A stretch of 64,000 bases of DNA, from the NCBI RefSeq assembly GCF_000166195.2, contig NZ_CM001403.1, forward strand, positions 806,001 through 870,000. The letters run 5' to 3'. The position numbers and the translations under genes are program-made. Below, one piece after another: positions 56,386 through 64,000 of the stretch. The DNA is from Mucilaginibacter paludis DSM 18603. Its GTDB lineage: Bacteria > Bacteroidota > Bacteroidia > Sphingobacteriales > Sphingobacteriaceae. Under the pieces are notes generated by a model, which saw only the letters and a list, made by a program, of their open reading frames with translations, was not told where the DNA came from and ran no database searches. The first letter of the stretch is position 1. Each line of letters begins with the position of its first letter.

Positions 56386-57309
56386 ATGAACACAGCCAAA
56401 ACAAAACGCCTGGGCCTCCCCAATTTAGGCCTGGGCGTTGGTTTACGTACCAAACACTATGATCACCTGATGAAGAATGACCCGGTGGTGGATTGGTTCG
56501 AAATCATTAGCGAAAACTACATGAACAACTTTGGCTATGCCAGGCATGTGCTGCAACATATCGCCTCCATAAGGCCTGTTGTGATGCACGGCGTATCCAT
56601 GTCTGTAGGGAGCACAGACCCGCTCAACTTGAATTATTTAACGCAATTAAAAGAACTGGCCAACCTGGTAAAGCCAGTTTGGATATCCGACCATTTATGC
56701 TGGACCGGGGTGGCAAATTTAAACACGCACGACCTGCTGCCTATGCCTTTAACCCTGGAAAGCCTGGACCACGTGGCCGGGAGGGTAAGCCGGATACAAG
56801 ATTTTTTAAAACGGCCATTAATACTTGAAAACCCTTCTACGTATCTTCAGTTTCAGCACTCAACCTTGCAGGAATGGGAGTTTATGACCGAACTGGTTAA
56901 CAAAACGGGCTGCGGTTTGCTGCTTGATGTGAATAATGTTTTCGTTTCGGGAACCAATCATGGTTTCGATCCCGAATTTTACATCCGCAACATACCACAT
57001 GATGCCGTTGTGCAGATACACATAGCAGGCCCAACCGACTGCCATACTCATTTGCTGGATACTCATGATCAGCCGGTACCCACCCAGGTTTGGAAATTAT
57101 ATCGCCTGGCGCAGCAACTAACCGGAGGTGTATCCACCCTGCTGGAGTGGGATTCCAACATTCCGGATTACCCGGAACTGGTTGCCGAAGTTAATAAGGC
57201 AAGGCAAGTGTTACTCGGCAATTTCCCCGAAGTTCCGGTGTACAGCATGCAAACGGGCCAAGTGGCGTCAAATCCAGTTGACCACCAACTTTGGGTATCT
57301 TATGACTGA
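56386..57309 (+). CDS. DUF692 / MNIO-family multinuclear non-heme iron oxidative enzyme
   Basis: This 307-residue TIM-barrel protein matches MbnB/BufB-type enzymes. Visible metal-site residues include Glu39/Glu43 ([10 protein letters not shown]), His68 (VMHGVSM), Asp102-His103 (SDHLCW), Glu148 (ENPSTY), Asp181 and Asn184 ([11 protein letters not shown]), His212 (IHIAG), Asp225 and His227 (LDTHDQPV) and Glu254 (LLEWDSN). Family members use two or three irons and O2 to convert peptide cysteines to oxazolone-thioamide, thiooxazole or related groups. It starts 15 bp after the ferritin-like gene and overlaps the DUF2063 gene by 8 bp, so all three are one operon. Confidence 0.92.
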   Translation: MNTAKTKRLGLPNLGLGVGLRTKHYDHLMKNDPVVDWFEIISENYMNNFGYARHVLQHIASIRPVVMHGVSMSVGSTDPLNLNYLTQLKELANLVKPVWISDHLCWTGVANLNTHDLLPMPLTLESLDHVAGRVSRIQDFLKRPLILENPSTYLQFQHSTLQEWEFMTELVNKTGCGLLLDVNNVFVSGTNHGFDPEFYIRNIPHDAVVQIHIAGPTDCHTHLLDTHDQPVPTQVWKLYRLAQQLTGGVSTLLEWDSNIPDYPELVAEVNKARQVLLGNFPEVPVYSMQTGQVASNPVDHQLWVSYD

Positions 57310-58156
57310 GCTGGAAAATGTGCAAAGGTGGTTTACCTCCATACTGGTTAAACCTGGTACCCTGCCTGATAAAATCGGACTTGCCGACCATCATTACGGG
57401 CTCAATCATCAACAGCTGATCAACGCATCTTTTAAATTATCAGCCTCCGAAAAGATAGGTATTTATGCACGAGGCTATTTCTATCGTTTGCTGGAATGTA
57501 TGATGGCTGAATTTACGGCAGTAAAAAAATTAATGGGCGATGAACTGTTCGAAACATTTGTACGAGCCTACCTGGTGAATGTACCCTCTCAAAGTCCGGA
57601 TTTATTTGACCTGGGCAGAGATTTTCCTGATTTTCTGCAAGCCTCTCAGCCGGACCACAAATCAGGCATGGCTCAGGATATTGCCATTTTTAACCTCCCG
57701 GTTGAAATGGCCGTACTGGAGCGTGCCATATCCGAAATAACCAGATGTAAAGGAGCCGAACAGGAATCGGCCTTACCAGCAACCGGCGAACAATTGACCT
57801 GGGCTTATGCAACAGCCCATTTTAAAACTAACCCGGCCTTACGCCTGCTGAGGCAACAGTTTGCTTTAATTGACTTTGTGAGGAAAGCCTACCGCAAGGA
57901 AGATGCCCTTATACCCGAAAAAAAGGAAACTTTGATAGCGGTAAGCAGAAAAAACTACCATATCAGGATGCAGGAGCTTGAACAATGGCAATGGCATTTT
58001 TTACAAATACTCCAAAGCTCAGCAAGTTATACAGGCACCATTGGTGCAGTGGCCGATATTTGCTGTATCCCACCCCACCAATTAATGGCCGACCTATTGT
58101 TATGGACACCGATAGCGATTGATACCGGCTATCTACTCCCAGTAAATTCATGTTAG
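57302..58156 (+). CDS. DUF2063 family MNIO partner protein
   Basis: This 284-residue protein has an N-terminal DUF2063 domain (about 1-120): [20 protein letters not shown], then [14 protein letters not shown] and [14 protein letters not shown] are its typical blocks. A C-terminal half of about 150 residues resembles the substrate-binding part of BufC/MbnC-like partners. Such proteins bring the precursor peptide to the MNIO enzyme. I take ATG 57302, which overlaps the MNIO stop by 8 bp, rather than the earlier in-frame ATG at 57128, which lies deep in the MNIO gene. Confidence 0.9.
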   Translation: MTELENVQRWFTSILVKPGTLPDKIGLADHHYGLNHQQLINASFKLSASEKIGIYARGYFYRLLECMMAEFTAVKKLMGDELFETFVRAYLVNVPSQSPDLFDLGRDFPDFLQASQPDHKSGMAQDIAIFNLPVEMAVLERAISEITRCKGAEQESALPATGEQLTWAYATAHFKTNPALRLLRQQFALIDFVRKAYRKEDALIPEKKETLIAVSRKNYHIRMQELEQWQWHFLQILQSSASYTGTIGAVADICCIPPHQLMADLLLWTPIAIDTGYLLPVNSC

Positions 58157-58215
58157 TAATAACATGAATTTACAATAATTTATAAATCACTATCTACCTA
58201 AACTGAAAATACCAA

Positions 58216-58962
58216 ATGCAAACAGATATAACCATACTGATTGTAGACCATGAAGAACGATGGGCCAAAAGCCTGAAAAACAGCCTTAACGAATTGGGTT
58301 TCCGCGTGACAGGTATAGCAACTAATTTTGAAGAAGCTGTAATTGCTTTAAATACGCTTAATTATGATATTGCTTTGCTTGATATCGATCTGAACAATAA
58401 AAATATCGGTGGGATTGAATTAGGTAGAATGATGTATAAGTTTTACAAAAAGCCGTATATTTTTATAACCGCCGGTTTTGAAAAAGACGCACTTGACGAA
58501 GCTATTCAATCAAGGCCTGCTGCCTATTTAACCAAACCTTTAGATATGGCTTCGTTGATTGTAGCGATACAAAGCGCTATCCAAAATTTCCATGCCGTTG
58601 ATGCGCCTATGCAGCCCGAAAACCATGGCAGCGAAACTTTTTTTGTAAAGATAGGTGATAAGTATAAAAAAGTATCCTGGAAAAATGTAGTCTACCTAAC
58701 TTCCGATAAAAATTATACCGTACTGTTTAATGCAGCAGACGATATGGAATATTACATCAGGAGTTCGCTGCATAAAACATCACAAAACATCATCCCCAAA
58801 CACTTGCAAAATAACTTTATACAAATTAACCGTGCAGAGATTGTGCAGTTGCCGTTTATTGATGAGTTTAAAGGCGACGAAGTATATACCCCATATAAAA
58901 GATTTACCGTAAACGATTCGTATATTAAAACATTAAAAAATAGCCTTAATTTGATCTCTTAA
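58216..58962 (+). CDS. LytTR-family response regulator
   Basis: This 248-residue protein has a receiver domain (about 5-125) with Asp11, phospho-acceptor Asp56 (ALLDIDL) and the Lys of LTKP at about 107. A LytTR DNA-binding domain follows at about 145-245 (YKKVSWKNVVYLTSDKNYTV, then FIQINRAEIV). No histidine kinase is encoded nearby. It lies 59 bp downstream of the DUF2063 gene and 271 bp before the lipase gene, and is probably the local regulator of the MNIO cluster. Confidence 0.9.
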   Translation: MQTDITILIVDHEERWAKSLKNSLNELGFRVTGIATNFEEAVIALNTLNYDIALLDIDLNNKNIGGIELGRMMYKFYKKPYIFITAGFEKDALDEAIQSRPAAYLTKPLDMASLIVAIQSAIQNFHAVDAPMQPENHGSETFFVKIGDKYKKVSWKNVVYLTSDKNYTVLFNAADDMEYYIRSSLHKTSQNIIPKHLQNNFIQINRAEIVQLPFIDEFKGDEVYTPYKRFTVNDSYIKTLKNSLNLIS

Positions 58963-59233
58963 AAGGCTCTACGTCAATAAAAGATAAAGTTTGCCTCTCC
59001 ATGAGTATACCGCCAGGTATCCTTTGGGCCGAATTAATTGATGGCCTGCCTACCTGTATTTCTGTTGCCTTTAGCGATGTTAACTTCGTCCCCGCTATAT
59101 CCCGTTTTATAACCAAAAACAGGGGTATCTGTAATCAAACATCCCGGCATTAAAGTTTTTGTTACCACCTTTAAGTATGCCAACGCCAACACGTTGGCTA
59201 TAACATTTACTTAAACCAAAAACCTATTCTATT

Positions 59234-60409
59234 ATGAATCAATTTCAACAGATTTTTGCCATGTCCATGATCTCCAATATGGCAAAGGAACTCGTTAATG
59301 ATACGAGTGTAGACTCCATTGAGCAGGCAGAACAAGCCATGCAGACACAATTAAAAGATGCCATACCTGGTTATCTGACCGACTACGGCCTGTCTGGCGT
59401 ATCTGTGGCCTGGGGGCCGGCAGTATATATCGCCCCAAAAGACTATTCATCAAACAACAACGGCGTAACCGCTACTGCAAGTAACACGATGGTAGTTTTT
59501 AACCTGGCCATAAACAGCGTTAACACCTATGTAGTAGCTATCGCCGGTACCAAGGCAACGTCGGTATTTGACGTGGTGGTTGAAGATGGGCAGGTAGTAA
59601 GTACAGTAAAATGGGCTTTCGGCTCGCCTGGCGGACTGAATCCTAAGATATCAACCGGCACCAATGATGGCGTAAACATTTTATTATACGAAATGACCGA
59701 CCCATCAACCGGTTTATCCATCAGCGATTTCTTTGCCGGCGACAACATCAATGTGGCGACAAACTCAGTAGTGGTAACAGGGCACAGCCTTGGCGGTGCG
59801 CTGGCACCTGCTTTGGCGCTTGCCTTGTTTGGTACAGCAGCCACAGTTAACCCCGCACTACTGCAAGCAGCCAATGTATATGCAACTGCCGGGCCCGATA
59901 TCGGCAATAAAGACTACGTTCAATATTTTACCCAGTCTTTCAAGGCAACCGGGCCAGGCACCAACCCGGTATGGCAACAGTTTAATTGTAAAATATGGAA
60001 TTCGCTGGATGTGGTTCCGCAAGCATGGGCCAACCTTGGTGTTATCAAAAGCATCTACGCTTCAAATGGGGTAACCACACCTAAATACGTAAACTGCATT
60101 ATTACCAGGGCACAGGTAGGCACTGCTTTAGATGACTACAGCCCAATGGATCCGGACAAAAAGGGCCAGTTTGCCGGAACATTTGTACAACCTGCCGACA
60201 CCCCAGGCTATAATTGCACCGCGGCTTGCGTAACTTCAAGTGATAAAGATGACGCTGATTTATGCGATTTTGTAGCCGAGATGCTCTACCAGCACGTTGC
60301 CGCCTACTCACTGGAAATTTTGCAAACCACGCCTTCAATACCTTTCGACGTATGTAGCGTTACGCAACAGCTTTACAATAACAATATCTGCCTTTGCGCG
60401 CATCTTTAA
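59234..60409 (+). CDS. Class 3 lipase-like alpha/beta hydrolase with cysteine-containing C-terminus
   Basis: This 391-residue protein has nucleophile Ser185 in VTGHSLGGAL, Asp259 in NSLDVVPQAW and His354 in YQHVAAYSLEIL, the triad of class 3 (fungal-type) lipases. There is no signal peptide. The C-terminal 65 residues contain Cys328, 332, 344, 374, 386 and 388 (CTAAC, then CLC near the end), unusual for the family. The gene follows the MNIO operon and its regulator on the same strand, so it may belong to the same system; a lipid or ester substrate is likely. Confidence 0.8.
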   Translation: MNQFQQIFAMSMISNMAKELVNDTSVDSIEQAEQAMQTQLKDAIPGYLTDYGLSGVSVAWGPAVYIAPKDYSSNNNGVTATASNTMVVFNLAINSVNTYVVAIAGTKATSVFDVVVEDGQVVSTVKWAFGSPGGLNPKISTGTNDGVNILLYEMTDPSTGLSISDFFAGDNINVATNSVVVTGHSLGGALAPALALALFGTAATVNPALLQAANVYATAGPDIGNKDYVQYFTQSFKATGPGTNPVWQQFNCKIWNSLDVVPQAWANLGVIKSIYASNGVTTPKYVNCIITRAQVGTALDDYSPMDPDKKGQFAGTFVQPADTPGYNCTAACVTSSDKDDADLCDFVAEMLYQHVAAYSLEILQTTPSIPFDVCSVTQQLYNNNICLCAHL

Positions 60410-60446
60410 GCGTGGATTGGCTATTTGAAATTGTTTTTTTGAGAAT

Positions 60447-60482
60447 AAACCGGCGGCCGCAGATTCATGCCGCTGCCGGTTT
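60447..60482. terminator. Possible bidirectional terminator hairpin
   Basis: AAACCGGCGGC and an almost complementary GCTGCCGGTTT form an imperfect stem between the convergent lipase and GH43-like genes. On the minus strand an A/T-rich run with seven consecutive A follows a few bases later. Weak evidence only. Confidence 0.35.
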
Positions 60483-60509
60483 GGCTTTGGCCGAAGAATA
60501 CCAACACGA

Positions 60510-61613
60510 TCAATCCAGATTGATATCAACTTTCCAATGTGCAGCAATGACCTTTAACTCGTCATGGGTAAGATAAGTTACCGCGCCGTGCTTAGGGCCG
60601 GTAAAGTTGGTGGTTTTCATTACACCCTCGTTAAAGTGATTAATATTGGTAAAGTTTACAAAATCGACCGTTTCGCTAAACCCCATATTGTTGGGGCGGG
60701 CGCCATACACATCGTACATTAACACCCATTTATCGGTACCGAGGCGCTTAAATAAATTGGGGGCTTCGGTGTTTACCGTTTCAGGATCTATCCGCCTGTC
60801 TTCCGCTTTAAAATCAGTATTAATTTTGTTCGATACGGCATGAAACACCCGCGCCTTTGATACATAAAATAACTGGTACTGATCGCCAACTTTTGTTATA
60901 TCGGCGTCGATACCGCCTACGGTAGTTATTTGTTGGGGCACAGTTTCCAATTTGGTGAAATCGTTATTGGCGTATGAGTAGTAAATGTTAGCATCTTTAT
61001 TATTGTAGCGTATGGTAAAGTACACCATCATTTTCTTTTTCACAGGATCATAAATGGTTTCAGGCGCCCATGAGCAATCGATATCTCCTAATTCCGGAAA
61101 AGCCAGGTCAACCCGGAAATCAGCATGTGTCCAGTGGATCAAGTCGTACGATTTCATCATCACCATAGCGCGGTTATTACCCCACCCGTATTTTTCTGCG
61201 GGGCGCTCCCACTCGGTATCGCGAAAGCCTGCCCTTTTCCCAAAGATATGCAGGTCGGTCATGGCCAGGTAAAAAGCGCCGTCGGGCCCACGTGTAATAT
61301 GCGGGTCGCGTACACCTTTTTGTTCAGCCAGTTGTGAGCCTATAAATACGGGCTGCCCGTTATTAATATCGGTAAAGGTATAACCATCTTTACTGATAGC
61401 CAGGTAGGCCGATTGGTTTTGATCTTTAAAATAAACCAGCAGGTAGCCGCTCAATTTTTTCTCATCAAAGACAGGCGCGTTCTTCGGTTTTTGCAACCTG
61501 GATACGATTTCGATACCCGTAGGGGCTTGCTCAGCGTTATTGTTTTGTGCTAAGCTGCTGCCCGCCGATAAGGCCAGTGCAGCAACAGTTGCTAAAATCT
61601 TAAAGAATCTCAT
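60510..61613 (-). CDS. GH43-like exported glycosidase
   Basis: This 367-residue protein has a signal peptide ending near SLAQ (residue 23). A five-bladed propeller follows: VRDPHITRGPDGAFYLAMTD contains the catalytic Asp region of GH43, SWAPETIYDP holds the general-acid Glu region, and VGGIDADITKVGDQYQLFYV a later blade. It probably acts on arabinan, xylan or galactan side chains in the periplasm. It stands alone, convergent with the lipase gene. Confidence 0.85.
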   Translation of the reverse strand: MRFFKILATVAALALSAGSSLAQNNNAEQAPTGIEIVSRLQKPKNAPVFDEKKLSGYLLVYFKDQNQSAYLAISKDGYTFTDINNGQPVFIGSQLAEQKGVRDPHITRGPDGAFYLAMTDLHIFGKRAGFRDTEWERPAEKYGWGNNRAMVMMKSYDLIHWTHADFRVDLAFPELGDIDCSWAPETIYDPVKKKMMVYFTIRYNNKDANIYYSYANNDFTKLETVPQQITTVGGIDADITKVGDQYQLFYVSKARVFHAVSNKINTDFKAEDRRIDPETVNTEAPNLFKRLGTDKWVLMYDVYGARPNNMGFSETVDFVNFTNINHFNEGVMKTTNFTGPKHGAVTYLTHDELKVIAAHWKVDINLD

Positions 61614-61685
61614 TGGCAGTGGTTTATAATTTTATTGGAATACGCTGCAATATAAGCATGCTGCTTACTTGTGCAGAAATTTTCT

Positions 61686-62381
61686 CTAAAATTTATTTAC
61701 TGCCTTTTGGAGTTCTTTTACTTCTGCTAATGTTATCGGGCTATATGTTACACCAAAAGATCTCGCATAAGCCTCGATCGACTGCTCAAAACCCGCTTTT
61801 TTCCGCACAGCATTAACATGATTGGCTGCACGTACAGGCCACACAAACATCCGCCATTCTTTTTTTCCGCTTGCCCTATCAACTACTGTTAATCCATAAA
61901 TCTGGGTGCCAAAAATTTGCGCTTTACCTTCCTCCATCAGCCGCCTGTCCAGCATTTTGCCATACAAGGTAAAGGGTAATTCATGATGCTTCGAAGCCTT
62001 TTCAATGATGCTGATGTAGTCTTTTATATGTGGTGAATGTTGAATAACATTCCAGGCTACTTCGTTAGTAGGAACCCCAACCAAACTTTTTCCGGGATAA
62101 CCATAATGGTTGATCATTGCTTTCACTTGTAACATATTGAGCGAATCAACCCTTTGCATATCGTTAATCAAAAACATGAACAGGCCCTTGGACGACCTGC
62201 CGAACAAATCGGCAACAGAATCGGCATTGCCTCCCCTGTTTAAAATTGTCTGAGCTTCGCGATACTTCTGATCAAGTACACCGATACTATCTAACTTCTT
62301 TTTCAAAGAAACATTCAGCGTATTTTGTGCATGAGCAAAATTGAAAAAGCTTAATAAAACAATAATTAGTGCTATTCTCAT
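61686..62381 (-). CDS. DUF6624-family exported protein
   Basis: This 231-residue protein has a signal peptide ending near AHAQ (residue 19). The segments YGYPGKSLVG, AWNVIQHSP, LPFTLYGKMLDRRLMEEGK and IFGTQIYG match the DUF6624 family, whose function is unknown. It lies 53 bp downstream of the small lipoprotein gene in the same direction, so the two may be cotranscribed. Confidence 0.8.
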   Translation of the reverse strand: MRIALIIVLLSFFNFAHAQNTLNVSLKKKLDSIGVLDQKYREAQTILNRGGNADSVADLFGRSSKGLFMFLINDMQRVDSLNMLQVKAMINHYGYPGKSLVGVPTNEVAWNVIQHSPHIKDYISIIEKASKHHELPFTLYGKMLDRRLMEEGKAQIFGTQIYGLTVVDRASGKKEWRMFVWPVRAANHVNAVRKKAGFEQSIEAYARSFGVTYSPITLAEVKELQKAVNKF

Positions 62382-62434
62382 AGTAAGTGATGCCGGTAGG
62401 CAAAATTGGTATATTAAGGCGATGCAAAAAGCCC

Positions 62435-62872
62435 TTAGTCAACATACTTTAATTTCTTCCTGCTATCCTGTATCTCAATCAGTTTCACCGTACTTAACGG
62501 AATGGTTTTGATCACGAAAAAAAACCTGGATTGCGAGCCTTGTATCGAATCTCCTTTAACAAAAATACGGTCGAAATAAAACGTGGTCCTTTTGTTATTG
62601 ACGTCGGTAAAACGAATTTCCAGGGCAGGGCTATTTTTTAGTAATACCGGATTTCCATCCTTATCTACGCATTTCACAGCATCTATCGGGTAAGTTTTGT
62701 ATTTAACTACATCACCCATAGGCCCCTGTGTTTTCACCTGCTTAAATTTAGAGGTATCCCAAACAGCAAATTGTTGTTTAAAGCTCTCAACAGGAATGTA
62801 ATACATTTTGCATGAGCTGATGAAAAACACCACCCCGATTGCAATGGCAGAAAGGATATGCTTTATTTTCAT
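62435..62872 (-). CDS. Small hypothetical lipoprotein
   Basis: This 145-residue protein has a lipoprotein signal (VVFFISSCKMYYIP, acylated Cys21). The rest is beta-rich, with no recognised domain. It precedes the DUF6624 gene in the same direction. Confidence 0.75.
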   Translation of the reverse strand: MKIKHILSAIAIGVVFFISSCKMYYIPVESFKQQFAVWDTSKFKQVKTQGPMGDVVKYKTYPIDAVKCVDKDGNPVLLKNSPALEIRFTDVNNKRTTFYFDRIFVKGDSIQGSQSRFFFVIKTIPLSTVKLIEIQDSRKKLKYVD

Positions 62873-63150
62873 ATAACAAGGATAAGATCAAGGTTAAAAT
62901 AGACGTAAATATAGAAAAAGCCTTTGGGCTTTACATCCAAAGGCTTTTAAAAGAATATGAATATTTTAAAATCATCATAACACGGCATAAACTTTTGGGC
63001 TCTATGACGTTTTGTATGGGCACTAAAAATTCGATTTGTAAGTGATAGGCTAAGCCAATATTTTACTAATGATATTTTTTGTGAAATCCCACTACTATTT
63101 TAAGATCTTATTTTTAATTTAACCATTGATTATCAGCATCATAAACTTTT
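62873..63150. other. Gap without a recognisable gene
   Basis: This AT-rich sequence lies between the lipoprotein gene and the tandem repeats. A 68-codon frame at 62839-63045 overlaps the lipoprotein start and looks random. The short repeat CTTTGGGC/CCAAAGG at about 62922-62944 could be a small hairpin. I see nothing else. Confidence 0.5.
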
Positions 63151-63526
63151 ACAAGTAACAAACCTGGCCAGCCAAAAAAAAGCGATGATATTTTGAACCT
63201 TAGTGATCTTCTCTTGCACACAGGCAAAGTGCGCAAAGGCCGGACTGCGCGCCGGGCCGGGTTTGGCCTGTGGGCGGAAGGATCGGGCAGTCTTGACTTT
63301 TTGGTTCTTTTTTGTCAAGAAAAAGAACAAAGCCCTTCCCGCAGCGATTGAGCGTGCCGACGCTATAAATTATGAATACTGATTATCGGAACAAATAAGC
63401 ACATTGATAATCAGCGCACCTAATATGATGCATACTTAACGCTTTCAGAAGATCCCTCCTCGCGTCGGGATGACAAAGTGAAAAGAAAAAATGCATTGAT
63501 AATCAACAACTTAAATGAATTTCATT
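63151..63526. repeat. Tandem repeat unit 1 (about 376 bp)
   Basis: The unit runs from ACAAGTAACAAACCTGGCC to the CATTATA at about 63522-63528. It contains the blocks GCGCGCCGGGCCGGG, GGAAGGATCGGGCAGTCTTG, CCCTTCCCGC and AGATCCCTCCTC, all repeated in the same order in unit 2. It does not encode a convincing protein. Confidence 0.75.
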
Positions 63527-63915
63527 ATAAGTAACGGACCCGGCCAACGGGAAAAAACAGGTATGACGTTGGGAACCTGTAGGCTATTTTGCGCAGAAAG
63601 AAATGTGCGCAAAAGCCTGACTGCACGCCGGGCCGGGTGTTGGCCTGTGGGTGGAAGGATCGGGCAGTCTTGATTTTTTTGGTTACTTTTTGTATCAAGA
63701 CAAAAAGTGACAAGCCCCTTCCCGCGGCGATTGAGCGGGCCGATGCTTTAAATTAAGAGCTCTGATTATTAACGCAAAATAAGCGATTGACAATCAGTGC
63801 ACTCAATATGCTGCATACTTACCGCGTGCAAAAGATCCCTCCTCCCGTCAGGATGACATGATGGAGAGAAATTTAGTACTGAAAATCAAAAACTTAACAA
63901 TGCGTCATTATAAAC
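63527..63915. repeat. Tandem repeat unit 2 (about 380 bp)
   Basis: The second copy starts ATAAGTAACGGACCCGGCC and ends near CATTATAAACTG. Conserved blocks follow at the same spacing as in unit 1: GCACGCCGGGCCGGG, GGAAGGATCGGGCAGTCTTG, CCCTTCCCGC and AGATCCCTCCTC. Similarity is interrupted by small indels. Confidence 0.75.
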
Positions 63916-64000
63916 TGTAATTTATTGCTTTGTTTTTCAATTTAACCATACTACTCGTCAGAGAACCAACTTTTGCTCCATCACTCAAAAGCGGTTACAT

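Noticed and set aside
63139..63713. Two minus-strand frames of 62-63 codons with similar peptides (KTARSFRPQA and KTARSFHPQA)
   Set aside because: Their similarity is explained by the 376-bp DNA repeat. They contain no domain, start at different points of the repeat and are interrupted outside the conserved block.
1..64000. CRISPR arrays, tRNA/rRNA genes, insertion sequences and prophage genes
   Set aside because: I looked for regularly spaced repeats, tRNA-like cloverleaf ends, transposase or integrase motifs and phage proteins and found none.

Overview
The window looks like chromosome from a member of the Bacteroidota, family Sphingobacteriaceae; Mucilaginibacter or a close relative is my best guess. 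The evidence is four SusC/SusD outer-membrane pairs, three complete or split ECF-sigma/FecR anti-sigma units, LytTR response regulators, signal-peptide-bearing glycoside hydrolases, moderate GC content and few Shine-Dalgarno sequences. I saw no rRNA, tRNA, CRISPR array, insertion sequence, phage gene or replication origin.

Layout. 1-4.4 kb: a histidine kinase (cut by the window edge) and a LytTR response regulator, beside an oxalate decarboxylase and an esterase-Dps operon. A 28-bp element with the same architecture sits in front of the kinase, the decarboxylase and the esterase, which suggests one small regulon. 4.5-8.2 kb: a GH95-like glycosidase divergent from an AraC regulator. 8.4-21.2 kb: an ECF sigma gene separated by about 5.8 kb (a TetX-like flavoprotein monooxygenase with its AraC regulator, and a GldA/GldFG-type ABC exporter) from a FecR-SusC-SusD set that otherwise has no sigma factor. 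21.4-38.2 kb: two paralogous, same-direction cassettes with the order ECF sigma, FecR, SusC, SusD, glycerophosphodiesterase-type enzyme, with an alpha/beta hydrolase between them. 38.2-39.3 kb: decayed gene remnants.

39.3-51.4 kb is a phosphonate-utilisation locus. One transcription unit encodes SusC, SusD and two exported alkaline-phosphatase-superfamily enzymes. A second encodes a DUF5690 transporter, a FAD amine oxidoreductase and a phosphonatase-like HAD hydrolase. Between them lie a PhnZ-type HD oxygenase and an XRE-cupin regulator. A nearly identical 33-bp element precedes both units. Together with the two glycerophosphodiesterase cassettes, this makes about 30 kb that appears devoted largely to organic phosphorus.

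51.8-60.4 kb is the least conventional part. It starts with an N-terminal stub of a carbamoyltransferase, a phytanoyl-CoA-dioxygenase-like enzyme and a methyltransferase. These are followed by a ferritin-like (VioB-type) protein with a cysteine-rich C-terminal tail, a DUF692/MNIO enzyme, its DUF2063 partner (8-bp overlap), a LytTR regulator and a class 3 lipase. MNIO/DUF2063 pairs modify cysteines in ribosomally made peptides, so I propose the large ferritin-like protein is itself the substrate. 60.5-62.9 kb carries a GH43-like glycosidase, a DUF6624 protein and a small lipoprotein. The last 1.1 kb has no gene and holds two tandem copies of a roughly 376-bp repeat.
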